From: JAVMKJ01 sp031732875
GTDB lineage: Bacteria > Pseudomonadota > Gammaproteobacteria > Competibacterales > Competibacteraceae
Direction: 5' to 3'
NCBI GenBank assembly: GCA_031732875.1
Contig: JAVMKL010000282.1
Location: 1-13,570, forward strand
Length of the DNA: 13,570 bases
Numbering within the stretch: position 1 is the stretch's first letter; the number at the start of each line of letters is the position of its first letter. Made by a program: the position numbers and the translations under genes. A model generated the notes under the pieces. It worked only from the letters and a program-made list of their open reading frames with translations, did no database searches and was not told where the DNA came from. Shown piece after piece: positions 6,790 to 12,915 of this stretch.

Positions 6790-7314
6790 ATGGCCAAGAT
6801 TGGTTTGTTCTACGCCACCGACACCGGCAACACCCGCAAGGTCGCCAAGATGATCAAGAAACAGTTCGACGAGGGCGAAATTGAACTGTTCAACGTCAAG
6901 GGCGCCACGACGGAAAACCTGACCGCTTGCGACGCCTTGATCTTCGGTACTCCGACCCTGGGTGATGGCGAGTTGCCTGAAACCCTGACCGAGTTTCTCC
7001 CGACCCTGGAAAGCGTGAATTTGAGCGGCAAAACGGTTGCCCTATATGGTCTGGGCGATCAGGTTGGCTATCCCGACGAATTTGTCGATGCGCTGGGGAT
7101 TCTGTACAAGAAGCTCAAAAAAATGGGGGTGCGCTTCGTCGGAAGCTGGTCGGCGGAGGGTTACGAATTCACCAAGTCCAAGGCGTTACGCGATGGCGAG
7201 TTCGTTGGCCTGGTGCTCGATCAGGACAACCAGGCGGACTTGACCGAGGAGCGGCTGGAGGAGTGGCTCGAATTGGTCAAACCCGAATTGCTGGGCGAGA
7301 CGGTGGCTTCGTAG
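6790..7314 (+). CDS. nifF: Flavodoxin (NifF type)
   Basis: This 174-residue FMN-binding flavodoxin probably carries low-potential electrons to NifH. The phosphate-binding loop is ATDTGNT (9-15); TPTLGDGELP (about 55-64) and the ALYGLGDQVGYPDEFVDALG segment (about 84-103) supply the isoalloxazine-binding loops and the long-chain insertion. It closely parallels Azotobacter NifF (GSWSAEGYEF, VGLVLDQDNQ) but lacks that protein's extra stretch after GELP. GAGG at 6778-6781 precedes the ATG. Its place inside the main nif run, between the small ORF and nifE, is unusual. The TAG stop (7312-7314) lies within the first unit of a palindromic repeat, so the present C-terminus may have been set by that repeat. 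Electron transfer to nitrogenase is inferred from context and similarity. Confidence 0.92.
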   Translation: MAKIGLFYATDTGNTRKVAKMIKKQFDEGEIELFNVKGATTENLTACDALIFGTPTLGDGELPETLTEFLPTLESVNLSGKTVALYGLGDQVGYPDEFVDALGILYKKLKKMGVRFVGSWSAEGYEFTKSKALRDGEFVGLVLDQDNQADLTEERLEEWLELVKPELLGETVAS

Positions 7315-7406
7315 GGTACGCACCGCGTACCGGACGCTTCCATCCCGGAAAAGGTACGCAATGCGTACCCTACTTCACTGGCAACGGTGCGCGATGCGCA
7401 CCCTAC
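7311..7406. repeat. Three GTAGGGTACGC-type palindromic units between nifF and nifE
   Basis: Three related units fill most of the nifF-nifE gap. Unit 1 is GTAGGGTACGCACCGCGTACC (7311-7331). Unit 2 is GGTACGCAATGCGTACCCTAC (7353-7373), an inverted copy of unit 1. Unit 3 is GGTGCGCGATGCGCACCCTAC (7386-7406), a diverged copy of unit 2 in the same orientation. Each unit can form its own hairpin, and units 1 and 2 can also pair with each other. This is a dispersed REP-like family. The TAG in unit 1 is the nifF stop codon. No T-run follows, so it is unlikely to be a simple terminator. Confidence 0.8.
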
Positions 7407-7423
7407 TTGGCTGAGACAGGGCG

Positions 7424-8824
7424 ATGAAGACCAGCGAACTCGCCGCATTGCTGAACGAGCCGGCCTGCGCGCACAACCTGAAGAGCAAATCCGGTTGTGC
7501 GCGTCCCACGCCCGGCGCCACCGCCGGCGGCTGTACCTTCGACGGCGCGCAGATCGCCCTGCTGCCCATCGCCGATGTCGCCCACATCGTGCACGGTCCT
7601 AGCGGTTGCGCCGGCAGTTCCTGGGACAATCGCGGCACCCGTTCCAGTGGTCCGACTCTGTTCAAGATTGGCATGACCACCGACCTGAGCGAGCAGGACG
7701 TGATCATGGGGCGCGGCGAGAAACGGCTGTTCCACGCCGTGAAACAGGCCATCGACCGTTATGCCCCGGCAGCGGTGTTCGTCTATAGCACCTGCGTCAC
7801 GGCGCTGATCGGCGATGATCTGGAGGCTGTGTGCAAGGCGGCCGCCGCGCGCTGGGGCGTGCCGGTGATTCCGGTGGATGCCGCCGGTTTCTACGGCAAC
7901 AAGAACCTCGGCAATCGGTTGGCCGGCGAAGCGATGGTCAAGTACGTAGTTGGCACCCGCGAGCCGGAACCGGCGCCGGTCGATCCCGCCCGCCCCGATT
8001 TGCGCGTCCACGACATCAACCTGATCGGCGAATACAACATCGCGGGCGAGTTCTGGCACACCTTGCCGTTGTTCGATGAATTGGGCTTGCGGGTGCTGTC
8101 CACCCTGTCCGGCGACACTCGTTTCCACGAAGTGCAGACCATGCACTGCGCCGAAGCGACCATGGTGGTCTGTTCCCGCGCCATGCTCAACGTCGCCCGC
8201 AAGTTGCGGGAGTCCTACGGCATTCCCTGGTTCGAGGGCAGTTTCTACGGCATTGGCGATGTCTCCAACGCCTTGCGCGATTTCGCCCGCCTGCTGGATG
8301 ACGCCGAACTCAGCGCACGCACCGAGGCGTTGATCGCCCGCGAAGAGGCCCGGCTGGTGGTGGAATTGGCGCCCTGGCGCGAGCGGCTGCGCGGTAAACG
8401 CGTCTTGCTTTACACCGGCGGGGTCAAATCCTGGTCCATCGTCGCCGCTCTGCAGGACTTGGGCATGCACGTCGTGGCGACCGGCACCAAGAAATCGACC
8501 GAGGAAGACAAGGAGCGGATCAAGGCGCTGATGGGCGAGGACGCCAAGATGATCGAAGACGGCAACGCCCGACAATTGTTGAATCTGGCCCACGAGTATC
8601 AGGCCGATATTTTGATCGCCGGTGGCCGCAATCAATATACCGCTCTCAAAGCGCGGCTGCCGTTCCTGGATGTGAATCAGGAACGCGAGCACGGTTACGC
8701 CGGCTATCAGGGCATGTTGACGCTGGCGCGACAGTTGACTCGTGCTCTGGAAAATCCGATCTGGGAAGCAGTGCGGCGGCCAGCACCTTGGACGACGACG
8801 CTGCGGGAGGTATCCCATGGCTGA
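7424..8824 (+). CDS. nifE: Nitrogenase FeMo-cofactor biosynthesis protein NifE
   Basis: NifE pairs with NifN to form the NifEN scaffold on which the NifB cofactor precursor gains molybdenum and homocitrate. The 466-residue protein is homologous to NifD. The cluster-ligand cysteines are Cys37 (GGCTFDGA), Cys62 (HGPSGCAGSSW) and Cys124 (STCVTALIGDD). Cys250 (MVVCS), the equivalent of the NifD cofactor ligand, is also present. IGEYNIAGEFW and GGRNQYTALK are typical of the family. The ATG at 7424 follows AGGG at close range, just after the palindromic repeats. The 3' end overlaps the nifN start by eight bases, consistent with equal production of the two subunits. The C-terminal HGYAGYQGM segment confirms an intact reading frame. 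Confidence 0.97.
   Translation: MKTSELAALLNEPACAHNLKSKSGCARPTPGATAGGCTFDGAQIALLPIADVAHIVHGPSGCAGSSWDNRGTRSSGPTLFKIGMTTDLSEQDVIMGRGEKRLFHAVKQAIDRYAPAAVFVYSTCVTALIGDDLEAVCKAAAARWGVPVIPVDAAGFYGNKNLGNRLAGEAMVKYVVGTREPEPAPVDPARPDLRVHDINLIGEYNIAGEFWHTLPLFDELGLRVLSTLSGDTRFHEVQTMHCAEATMVVCSRAMLNVARKLRESYGIPWFEGSFYGIGDVSNALRDFARLLDDAELSARTEALIAREEARLVVELAPWRERLRGKRVLLYTGGVKSWSIVAALQDLGMHVVATGTKKSTEEDKERIKALMGEDAKMIEDGNARQLLNLAHEYQADILIAGGRNQYTALKARLPFLDVNQEREHGYAGYQGMLTLARQLTRALENPIWEAVRRPAPWTTTLREVSHG
8805..8810 (+). promoter_or_regulatory. Ribosome binding site fixing the nifN start
   Basis: GGGAGG lies six bases before the ATG at 8817, inside the end of nifE. It decides between this start and in-frame upstream starts from 8742 that would overlap nifE more deeply and add residues unlike NifN. 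Confidence 0.75.
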
Positions 8825-10241
8825 GGTATTGGGGCGCAGTAAAGCGCTGGCGGTCAGTCCCCTGAAAACCAGTCAGCCACTCGGTGCCAGCCTGGCCGTG
8901 CTCGGCCTCAATCGTGCCATGCCCCTGCTGCACGGCGCTCAAGGCTGCACCGCTTTCGCCAAGGTGTTCCTGGTCCGGCACTTTCGGGAGCCGATCCCGC
9001 TGCAAAGCACCGCGATGGATCAGGTCAGTAGCATCATGGGCGCGGATGACAACCTGATCGCGGCGTTGAAAACCATCGCCGAGAAAAATCGGCCGTCGGC
9101 CATCGGTTTGCTGACCACTGGCTTGTCGGAGACGCAAGGCACCGACATTCACCGCGTGCTCAAGGTTTTTCGCGCCCGGCATCCCGAATTTCAAAACGTG
9201 CGAATCGTGCCGGTCAACACGCCGGATTTCAGCGGCTGTCTGGAAAGCGGCTTCGCGGCAGCAGTGCAGGCTATGATCGCCGAGTGGGTGCCGGCGGTCG
9301 ATGATGCTGGCACCTGTCCGGGTCGCCGCCCTCATCAGGTCAACGTGTTGTGCGGCTCGCTACTGACGCCCGGCGACCTGGAAGCCTTGCGCGAACTGAT
9401 CGAACGATTCGGGCTGCATCCGGTGTTGATTCCCGATCTGTCGGATTCGCTGGATGGCCATCTCGACGCCGAGGATTTTTCGCCGATCACCATCGGTGGC
9501 ACGCCGTTATCCGCCTTCGCGACCTTGGGCGATGCCGCCGCCACGCTGGTCATCGGCCCTTCGCTTTATCCCGCCGCCGAGCTGTTGGAAAGCCGAACGG
9601 GCGTGCCGGTCCATCGCTTCGATCATTTGCTGGGACTGGACGCTAACGACCGTCTGGTCATGACGCTGGCCGGTATCGCCGGTCGCACGGTACCGGCCCG
9701 GCTGGAACGGCAACGCGCGCAATTGCAGGATGCTTTGCTCGACACCCATTTTTTGCTCGGCCAAGCCCGAATCGCCTTGGGTGCCGATCCCGATCTGCTA
9801 CATGCCTTCAGTGAATTACTGGCTGAAACCGGCGCGGAGATCGTGGCGGCGGTAGCGTCCAGCCGCGCCTCGGTACTGACCCGGACCCCTTTGTCCCAGG
9901 TACGTATCGGCGATTTGGAGGATTTGGAGGATTTGGCTCGCGCGCACGGCGCGGAGCTGGTCGTCAGCAATTCCCACGCTGCCGAAACCGCCGAACGTCT
10001 CGGTATTCCGTTGCTGCGTGCGGGCATTCCGCAATACGACCGCATCGGCGGTTACCAACGCACCTGGATCGGTTACGGCGGTAGCCGGCAACTATTGTTC
10101 GATCTGGCCAACGCACTGCTCGAACAGGCCGAGCACGGCGTTGCTCCCTATCACTCCATCTATTCCCGCAAAGCCGACTCACGGCAGGAGGCGAGTCATG
10201 GCACTCCGCAGGCATTTGCGAATTCTGGCCGGTGGCATTAA
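8817..10241 (+). CDS. nifN: Nitrogenase FeMo-cofactor biosynthesis protein NifN
   Basis: NifN is the beta-like subunit of the NifEN scaffold. From the ATG at 8817 the product is 474 residues. The N-terminal SPLKTSQPLGASLAVLG and HGAQGCTAFAKVFLVRHFREPIP-type segment (Cys44 as cluster ligand) are diagnostic, as is TTGLSETQGTDI; like other NifN proteins it keeps fewer of the NifK cysteines. The C-terminal RAGIPQYDRIGGYQ is also typical. A 9-base unit GATTTGGAG is tandemly repeated at 9912-9938 and encodes DLEDLEDL, a small in-frame expansion. The gene overlaps nifE by eight bases at its start and nifX by 44 bases at its end, so the tail after about residue 460 is shared with nifX in another frame. 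Confidence 0.96.
   Translation: MAEVLGRSKALAVSPLKTSQPLGASLAVLGLNRAMPLLHGAQGCTAFAKVFLVRHFREPIPLQSTAMDQVSSIMGADDNLIAALKTIAEKNRPSAIGLLTTGLSETQGTDIHRVLKVFRARHPEFQNVRIVPVNTPDFSGCLESGFAAAVQAMIAEWVPAVDDAGTCPGRRPHQVNVLCGSLLTPGDLEALRELIERFGLHPVLIPDLSDSLDGHLDAEDFSPITIGGTPLSAFATLGDAAATLVIGPSLYPAAELLESRTGVPVHRFDHLLGLDANDRLVMTLAGIAGRTVPARLERQRAQLQDALLDTHFLLGQARIALGADPDLLHAFSELLAETGAEIVAAVASSRASVLTRTPLSQVRIGDLEDLEDLARAHGAELVVSNSHAAETAERLGIPLLRAGIPQYDRIGGYQRTWIGYGGSRQLLFDLANALLEQAEHGVAPYHSIYSRKADSRQEASHGTPQAFANSGRWH
10186..10191 (+). promoter_or_regulatory. Ribosome binding site fixing the nifX start
   Basis: AGGAGG, a perfect Shine-Dalgarno core, lies six bases before the ATG at 10198, inside nifN. It favours this start over the downstream ATG at 10258 and over in-frame upstream starts at 10018 and beyond. 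Confidence 0.8.
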
Positions 10242-10701
10242 GGACGCGGAACGGTATATGACGACTCCCAGCATCAAGGCAGCCTTCGCCACCAGCGACC
10301 GTCACAAGATCGACCAGCATTTTGGCACTGCTACCGCGATCCTCATTTACGCTGTCACGCCTGATCAGGCCACCGTGGTGGAATTCGCCCAGTTCGGCGA
10401 CCTCGATCAGGATGGCCACGAAGACAAATTGGCCGCCAAGCTGGCGCTATTGCAGGGCTGCACGGTGGTTTACTGCCAGGCGGTCGGCGGTTCCGCCATC
10501 CAGCAATTGCTGGCCGTCGGCGTTCAACCGATACGGGTAGAAGCCGGCACTGCTATCGCTCCCCTGCTCGCCGAACTTCAGACGGCCATGCGCGGTGGTC
10601 AAGCGCCAGTCTGGCTCAACCGGGCCATCGCTCGTCAGCAGGAGACCGAAAGCGCCGAGGCGCGTTTCGCCGCGATGGAAGCGGAAGGTTGGCGGGAATA
10701 G
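10198..10701 (+). CDS. nifX: FeMo-cofactor carrier protein NifX
   Basis: NifX binds NifB-co and the VK cluster and moves cofactor intermediates to and from NifEN. The product is 167 residues. After a variable N-terminus (1-24), IKAAFATSDRHKIDQHFGTA has the conserved HFG with His41. EFGDLDQDGHEDKLAAKL-like sequence follows, then GCTVVYCQAVGGSAIQQLLAVGVQP and a C-terminal FAAMEAEGWRE that is characteristic of NifX. It is about 77 residues shorter than the NifY encoded upstream and has no N-terminal helical domain. The start overlaps the end of nifN by 44 bases. The ferredoxin gene follows after 84 bases. Confidence 0.95.
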   Translation: MALRRHLRILAGGIKDAERYMTTPSIKAAFATSDRHKIDQHFGTATAILIYAVTPDQATVVEFAQFGDLDQDGHEDKLAAKLALLQGCTVVYCQAVGGSAIQQLLAVGVQPIRVEAGTAIAPLLAELQTAMRGGQAPVWLNRAIARQQETESAEARFAAMEAEGWRE

Positions 10702-10785
10702 AGAATAGACGATGGTTTTTTGCAATTCCTGGTCCGGTTTCGCATCCGGTGCCGGGGGCCATTCAACGAGCGAGGTAAAACAATT

Positions 10786-11103
10786 ATGGGAGCTGAACCT
10801 ATTATCACTGGCATCACGCGTGGCGGCACATCCTGGACACCCCAGTTTGTGACCGCCCTGAACGAAGAAAAGTGCATTGGTTGCGGCCGCTGCTTCAAGG
10901 TTTGCCCGCGCGATGTGCTGACCATCGTGCAACGGGCGATCGACGATGTCGATCTGGACGATGACGACGATGACGACGATGACGACAGCGACAATTCCTT
11001 CATGACGCTCTCCAATCCCCTGGATTGCATCGGCTGCGAAGCCTGCTCGCGGGTTTGTCCCAAGGCATGCTTCACCCACGAAGCGCTGCCGCTGGCGGCG
11101 TGA
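10786..11103 (+). CDS. fdxB: Nif-specific ferredoxin III, two 4Fe-4S clusters (FdxB type)
   Basis: The product is a 105-residue bacterial-type ferredoxin with two cluster motifs: Cys30-33-36-40 (CIGCGRCFKVCP) and Cys81-84-87-91 (CIGCEACSRVCP), plus an extra Cys95. The start ITGITRGGTSWTPQFV is typical of the ferredoxin III family found next to nifENX. It probably carries electrons to cofactor assembly or to nitrogenase. Between the two motifs lies a run of ten aspartates (58-67) encoded by repeated GAC/GAT codons; acidic inserts here are known in the family, but this one is unusually pure. GAGG at 10772-10775 supports the ATG at 10786; the frame is open further upstream without a better start. 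It is the last gene of the nif run in this window. Confidence 0.92.
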   Translation: MGAEPIITGITRGGTSWTPQFVTALNEEKCIGCGRCFKVCPRDVLTIVQRAIDDVDLDDDDDDDDDDSDNSFMTLSNPLDCIGCEACSRVCPKACFTHEALPLAA

Positions 11104-11131
11104 ACAGCCGGAAAGTTTGTACGCTACCCTC

Positions 11132-11152
11132 CCCTCTCCCACGTGGAGAGGG
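11132..11152. terminator. Possible stem-loop terminator after the ferredoxin gene
   Basis: CCCTCTCC and GGAGAGGG form a perfect eight-base stem around a CACGT loop, 28 bases after the ferredoxin stop. A run of seven T lies at 11166-11172, 13 bases after the stem and so too far for a standard intrinsic terminator. The same palindrome type is common as a dispersed repeat, so this may be a repeat that also limits read-through into modE. Confidence 0.4.
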
Positions 11153-11203
11153 ATAGAAATCAAGGTTTTTTTCAGCGTTTCCGAAAGCATGGATTGTAAC
11201 TAG

Positions 11204-11227
11204 CGTTATATAGTAAACTTTATAACG
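11204..11227. promoter_or_regulatory. ModE operator (molybdate-responsive box)
   Basis: CGTTATATA, seven bases, then TTATAACG form a dyad like the ModE box known from E. coli (CGnTATATA-N6-7-TATAnCG type). It lies immediately before the first possible modE ATG at 11228. It contains TATAGT (11209-11214), which could serve as a -10 element, so bound ModE-molybdate would block transcription of its own operon. No convincing -35 element is seen. The box match is direct; repression is inferred from the family. Confidence 0.75.
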
Positions 11228-12064
11228 ATGGGTGCGGACGGAATGCTATCAATGCGTGATCGAAATGAATCTGGCGGATTTCTGCAACTAATACCGTTGG
11301 ATGCGTCACGGGAGCGACCGTTTTTGGGTCAGCGACAGATCGCGCTACTGCGCGAGATCGCCGTCACCGGCTCGATCACGCAAGCCGCCCGCGCGGTCAA
11401 GCTGAGCTACAAGGCCGCCTGGGATGCCGTGAACGCCATGAACAATATGGCGAAGCAACCTCTGGTCACCAGCGCCACCGGCGGCAAGCACGGCGGCGGC
11501 AGTCGCTTGACCGAGCATGGGCTGCGACAGATTCAGTTGTACGACATCGTGGAAAGTGAGTACCGGCGATTTTTCGCCCGGCTTGGGGAAAAGGTCCACG
11601 ACGTGGACGAATTAGCGAACTTCATGCGGAGATTGATGATGCAAACCAGCGCGAGAAATCAGTTCCTGGGTCGGGTGACCGGCTTGAACATGGGTCCGAT
11701 CAATGCTGAAGTCGGCGTGGACATCGGCGGCGATCACATCACCGCCCTGATCACACGGGGCAGCGTCGAAAATCTGGGACTCCAGGAAGGCAGTGAGGTT
11801 TTCGCCCTGGTGAAGGCGTCTTCCGTGATCGTTGTGGCCGGTGAACCCAAGCTCAAACTCAGTGCCCGCAACCAGTTGCGCGGCACGGTTTCGGATTGCA
11901 GAAAAGGCGCGGTCAACGGCGAAGTCACCCTCCAGTTGGCGGGCGGCAAAACCGTCACCGCCACCATCACCAACGCCAGCATCGACGGCCTGAGGCTCAA
12001 GGAAGGCGATCCGGCAGTGGCGGTGATCAAGTCGTCCAGCGTCATTCTGGGCGTGGCGCTGTAG
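11228..12064 (+). CDS. modE: Molybdate-dependent transcriptional regulator ModE
   Basis: ModE binds DNA when loaded with molybdate and usually represses molybdate uptake genes. The 278-residue form has a winged-helix domain at about 32-105, with recognition region SITQAARAVKLSYKAAWDAVNAM and the GGKHGGGSRLTEHG wing. Two tandem Mop (TOBE) molybdate-binding domains follow at about 141-203 and 212-275; both begin SARNQ and end in KxSSVI. The start is uncertain: the ATG at 11228 abuts the ModE box and has no ribosome site. ATGs at 11243 and 11252 are in frame, and GGACGGA (11237-11243) is suitably placed for 11252. The conserved protein begins later than all three. modA follows after 26 bases, so modEAB look like one operon. 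Confidence 0.93.
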   Translation: MGADGMLSMRDRNESGGFLQLIPLDASRERPFLGQRQIALLREIAVTGSITQAARAVKLSYKAAWDAVNAMNNMAKQPLVTSATGGKHGGGSRLTEHGLRQIQLYDIVESEYRRFFARLGEKVHDVDELANFMRRLMMQTSARNQFLGRVTGLNMGPINAEVGVDIGGDHITALITRGSVENLGLQEGSEVFALVKASSVIVVAGEPKLKLSARNQLRGTVSDCRKGAVNGEVTLQLAGGKTVTATITNASIDGLRLKEGDPAVAVIKSSSVILGVAL

Positions 12065-12090
12065 TAGTGGCCGACCGAAGGAGATTTCCG

Positions 12091-12906
12091 GTGTCTCGTG
12101 AAACCTTTTTCCGCTGGCTGGGCGTCGGCCTGCTTTGGCTGGCGACCGGGCTGGCCGTTCCCTCTCAGGCCGCCGAAAATTCCCCTTCCCCCCCTTTGAC
12201 AAAGGGGGGTGGCGAAGCCGGGGGGATTTTAGTGTTCGCCGCCGCCAGCACCACCAACGCGATTCAAGACCTCGCCGCGCTATATGAAAAAGAGAAAGGC
12301 GTTAAAGTCACTACGTCTTTCGCCGCTGCTTCCGCCTTGGCCAAACAAATCGAACAGGGCGCGCCGGCGGACGTGTTCGTTTCCGCCGACTTGAAATGGA
12401 TGGATTACCTCGACGGCAAGGACAAGATCGTCAAAACGAGCCGCCGCAACCTGCTCGGCAATCGACTGGTGCTGGTTGCGCCCAAAGGCAAGGCGTTTCC
12501 GGTGAAACTGGAAAAAAGCTTCGATTTGCCCGGTGCGTTTCAGGGCCGCTGGTGTTCCTGCGGTCCCGAAGTACCGATCGGCCAATACAGCCAACAGGCA
12601 TTGACGGCGCTCGGCTGGTGGACGGCGTTGGAACCGCGCCTGGCGGCGGCGCCGGACGTCCGGTCGGCGCTGGCTTTCGTGGAGCGCGGCGAGTGCGCGG
12701 CCGGCATCGTCTACGAAACCGACGCCCAGGTATCCGACAAAGTCGAGGTGCTCGGCGTCTTTCCCGCCGATACCCACTCGCCCGTGCTCTATCCGGTCGC
12801 GCTGGTGCAAGGCGCCAAGCCGGCGGCGCAAAAGTTCCTGGATTTTCTGCGCACCCCGGCGGCGGCGAAGGTATTCCGCCAGTACGGGTTTACCGTGCTG
12901 GACTGA
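12091..12906 (+). CDS. modA: Molybdate-binding periplasmic protein ModA
   Basis: ModA is the periplasmic receptor of the ModABC molybdate transporter. A GTG start at 12091 with AAGGAG at 12078-12083 gives 271 residues. An N-terminal signal peptide (about 1-27, hydrophobic core LGVGLLWLATGLAV, cleavage near SQA-AE) fits export. The mature domain has VFAAASTTNAI (Ser53), TTSFAAASALAKQIEQGAPADVFVS-type sequence (Ser81), GIVYETDA (Tyr208) and a C-terminal FLDFLRTPAAAKVFRQYGF. Two oddities are seen. A proline- and glycine-rich stretch just after the cleavage site is encoded by a palindromic repeat. The loop that usually reads GDPxxVPAGxY is here CSCGPEVPIGQY, with two cysteines. Upstream in-frame starts from 11896 lie inside modE and are not used. 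Confidence 0.93.
   Translation: MSRETFFRWLGVGLLWLATGLAVPSQAAENSPSPPLTKGGGEAGGILVFAAASTTNAIQDLAALYEKEKGVKVTTSFAAASALAKQIEQGAPADVFVSADLKWMDYLDGKDKIVKTSRRNLLGNRLVLVAPKGKAFPVKLEKSFDLPGAFQGRWCSCGPEVPIGQYSQQALTALGWWTALEPRLAAAPDVRSALAFVERGECAAGIVYETDAQVSDKVEVLGVFPADTHSPVLYPVALVQGAKPAAQKFLDFLRTPAAAKVFRQYGFTVLD
12176..12230. repeat. Palindromic repeat inside modA
   Basis: The inner hairpin pairs CCCCCCTTT (12189-12197) with AAAGGGGGG (12201-12209) around GAC. Outer arms AAAATTCCCC (12176-12185) and GGGGGGATTTT (12220-12230) are also inverted. This is the C-run/TTTGACAAA/G-run type of dispersed palindrome that is normally intergenic. Here it lies in the modA frame and encodes about 15 residues rich in Pro and Gly, between the signal peptide and the mature domain. 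Confidence 0.8.
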
Positions 12907-12915
12907 CGGTTGCCC

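Noticed and set aside
7407..7422. Possible -24/-12 element just before nifE (TGG, then GC at correct spacing)
   Set aside because: Only the GG and GC doublets fit. The rest of the consensus is missing, and the transcription start would fall downstream of the nifE ATG.
7403..8818. Minus-strand open frame of 471 codons opposite nifE
   Set aside because: It is antisense to nifE with intact diagnostic cysteines, and its composition is typical of shadow frames in GC-rich DNA.
10730..10744. Possible sigma-54 promoter before the ferredoxin gene (TGGTCCGGTTTCGCA)
   Set aside because: The spacing between GG and GC is nine bases instead of the required ten, and the flanking consensus is poor.
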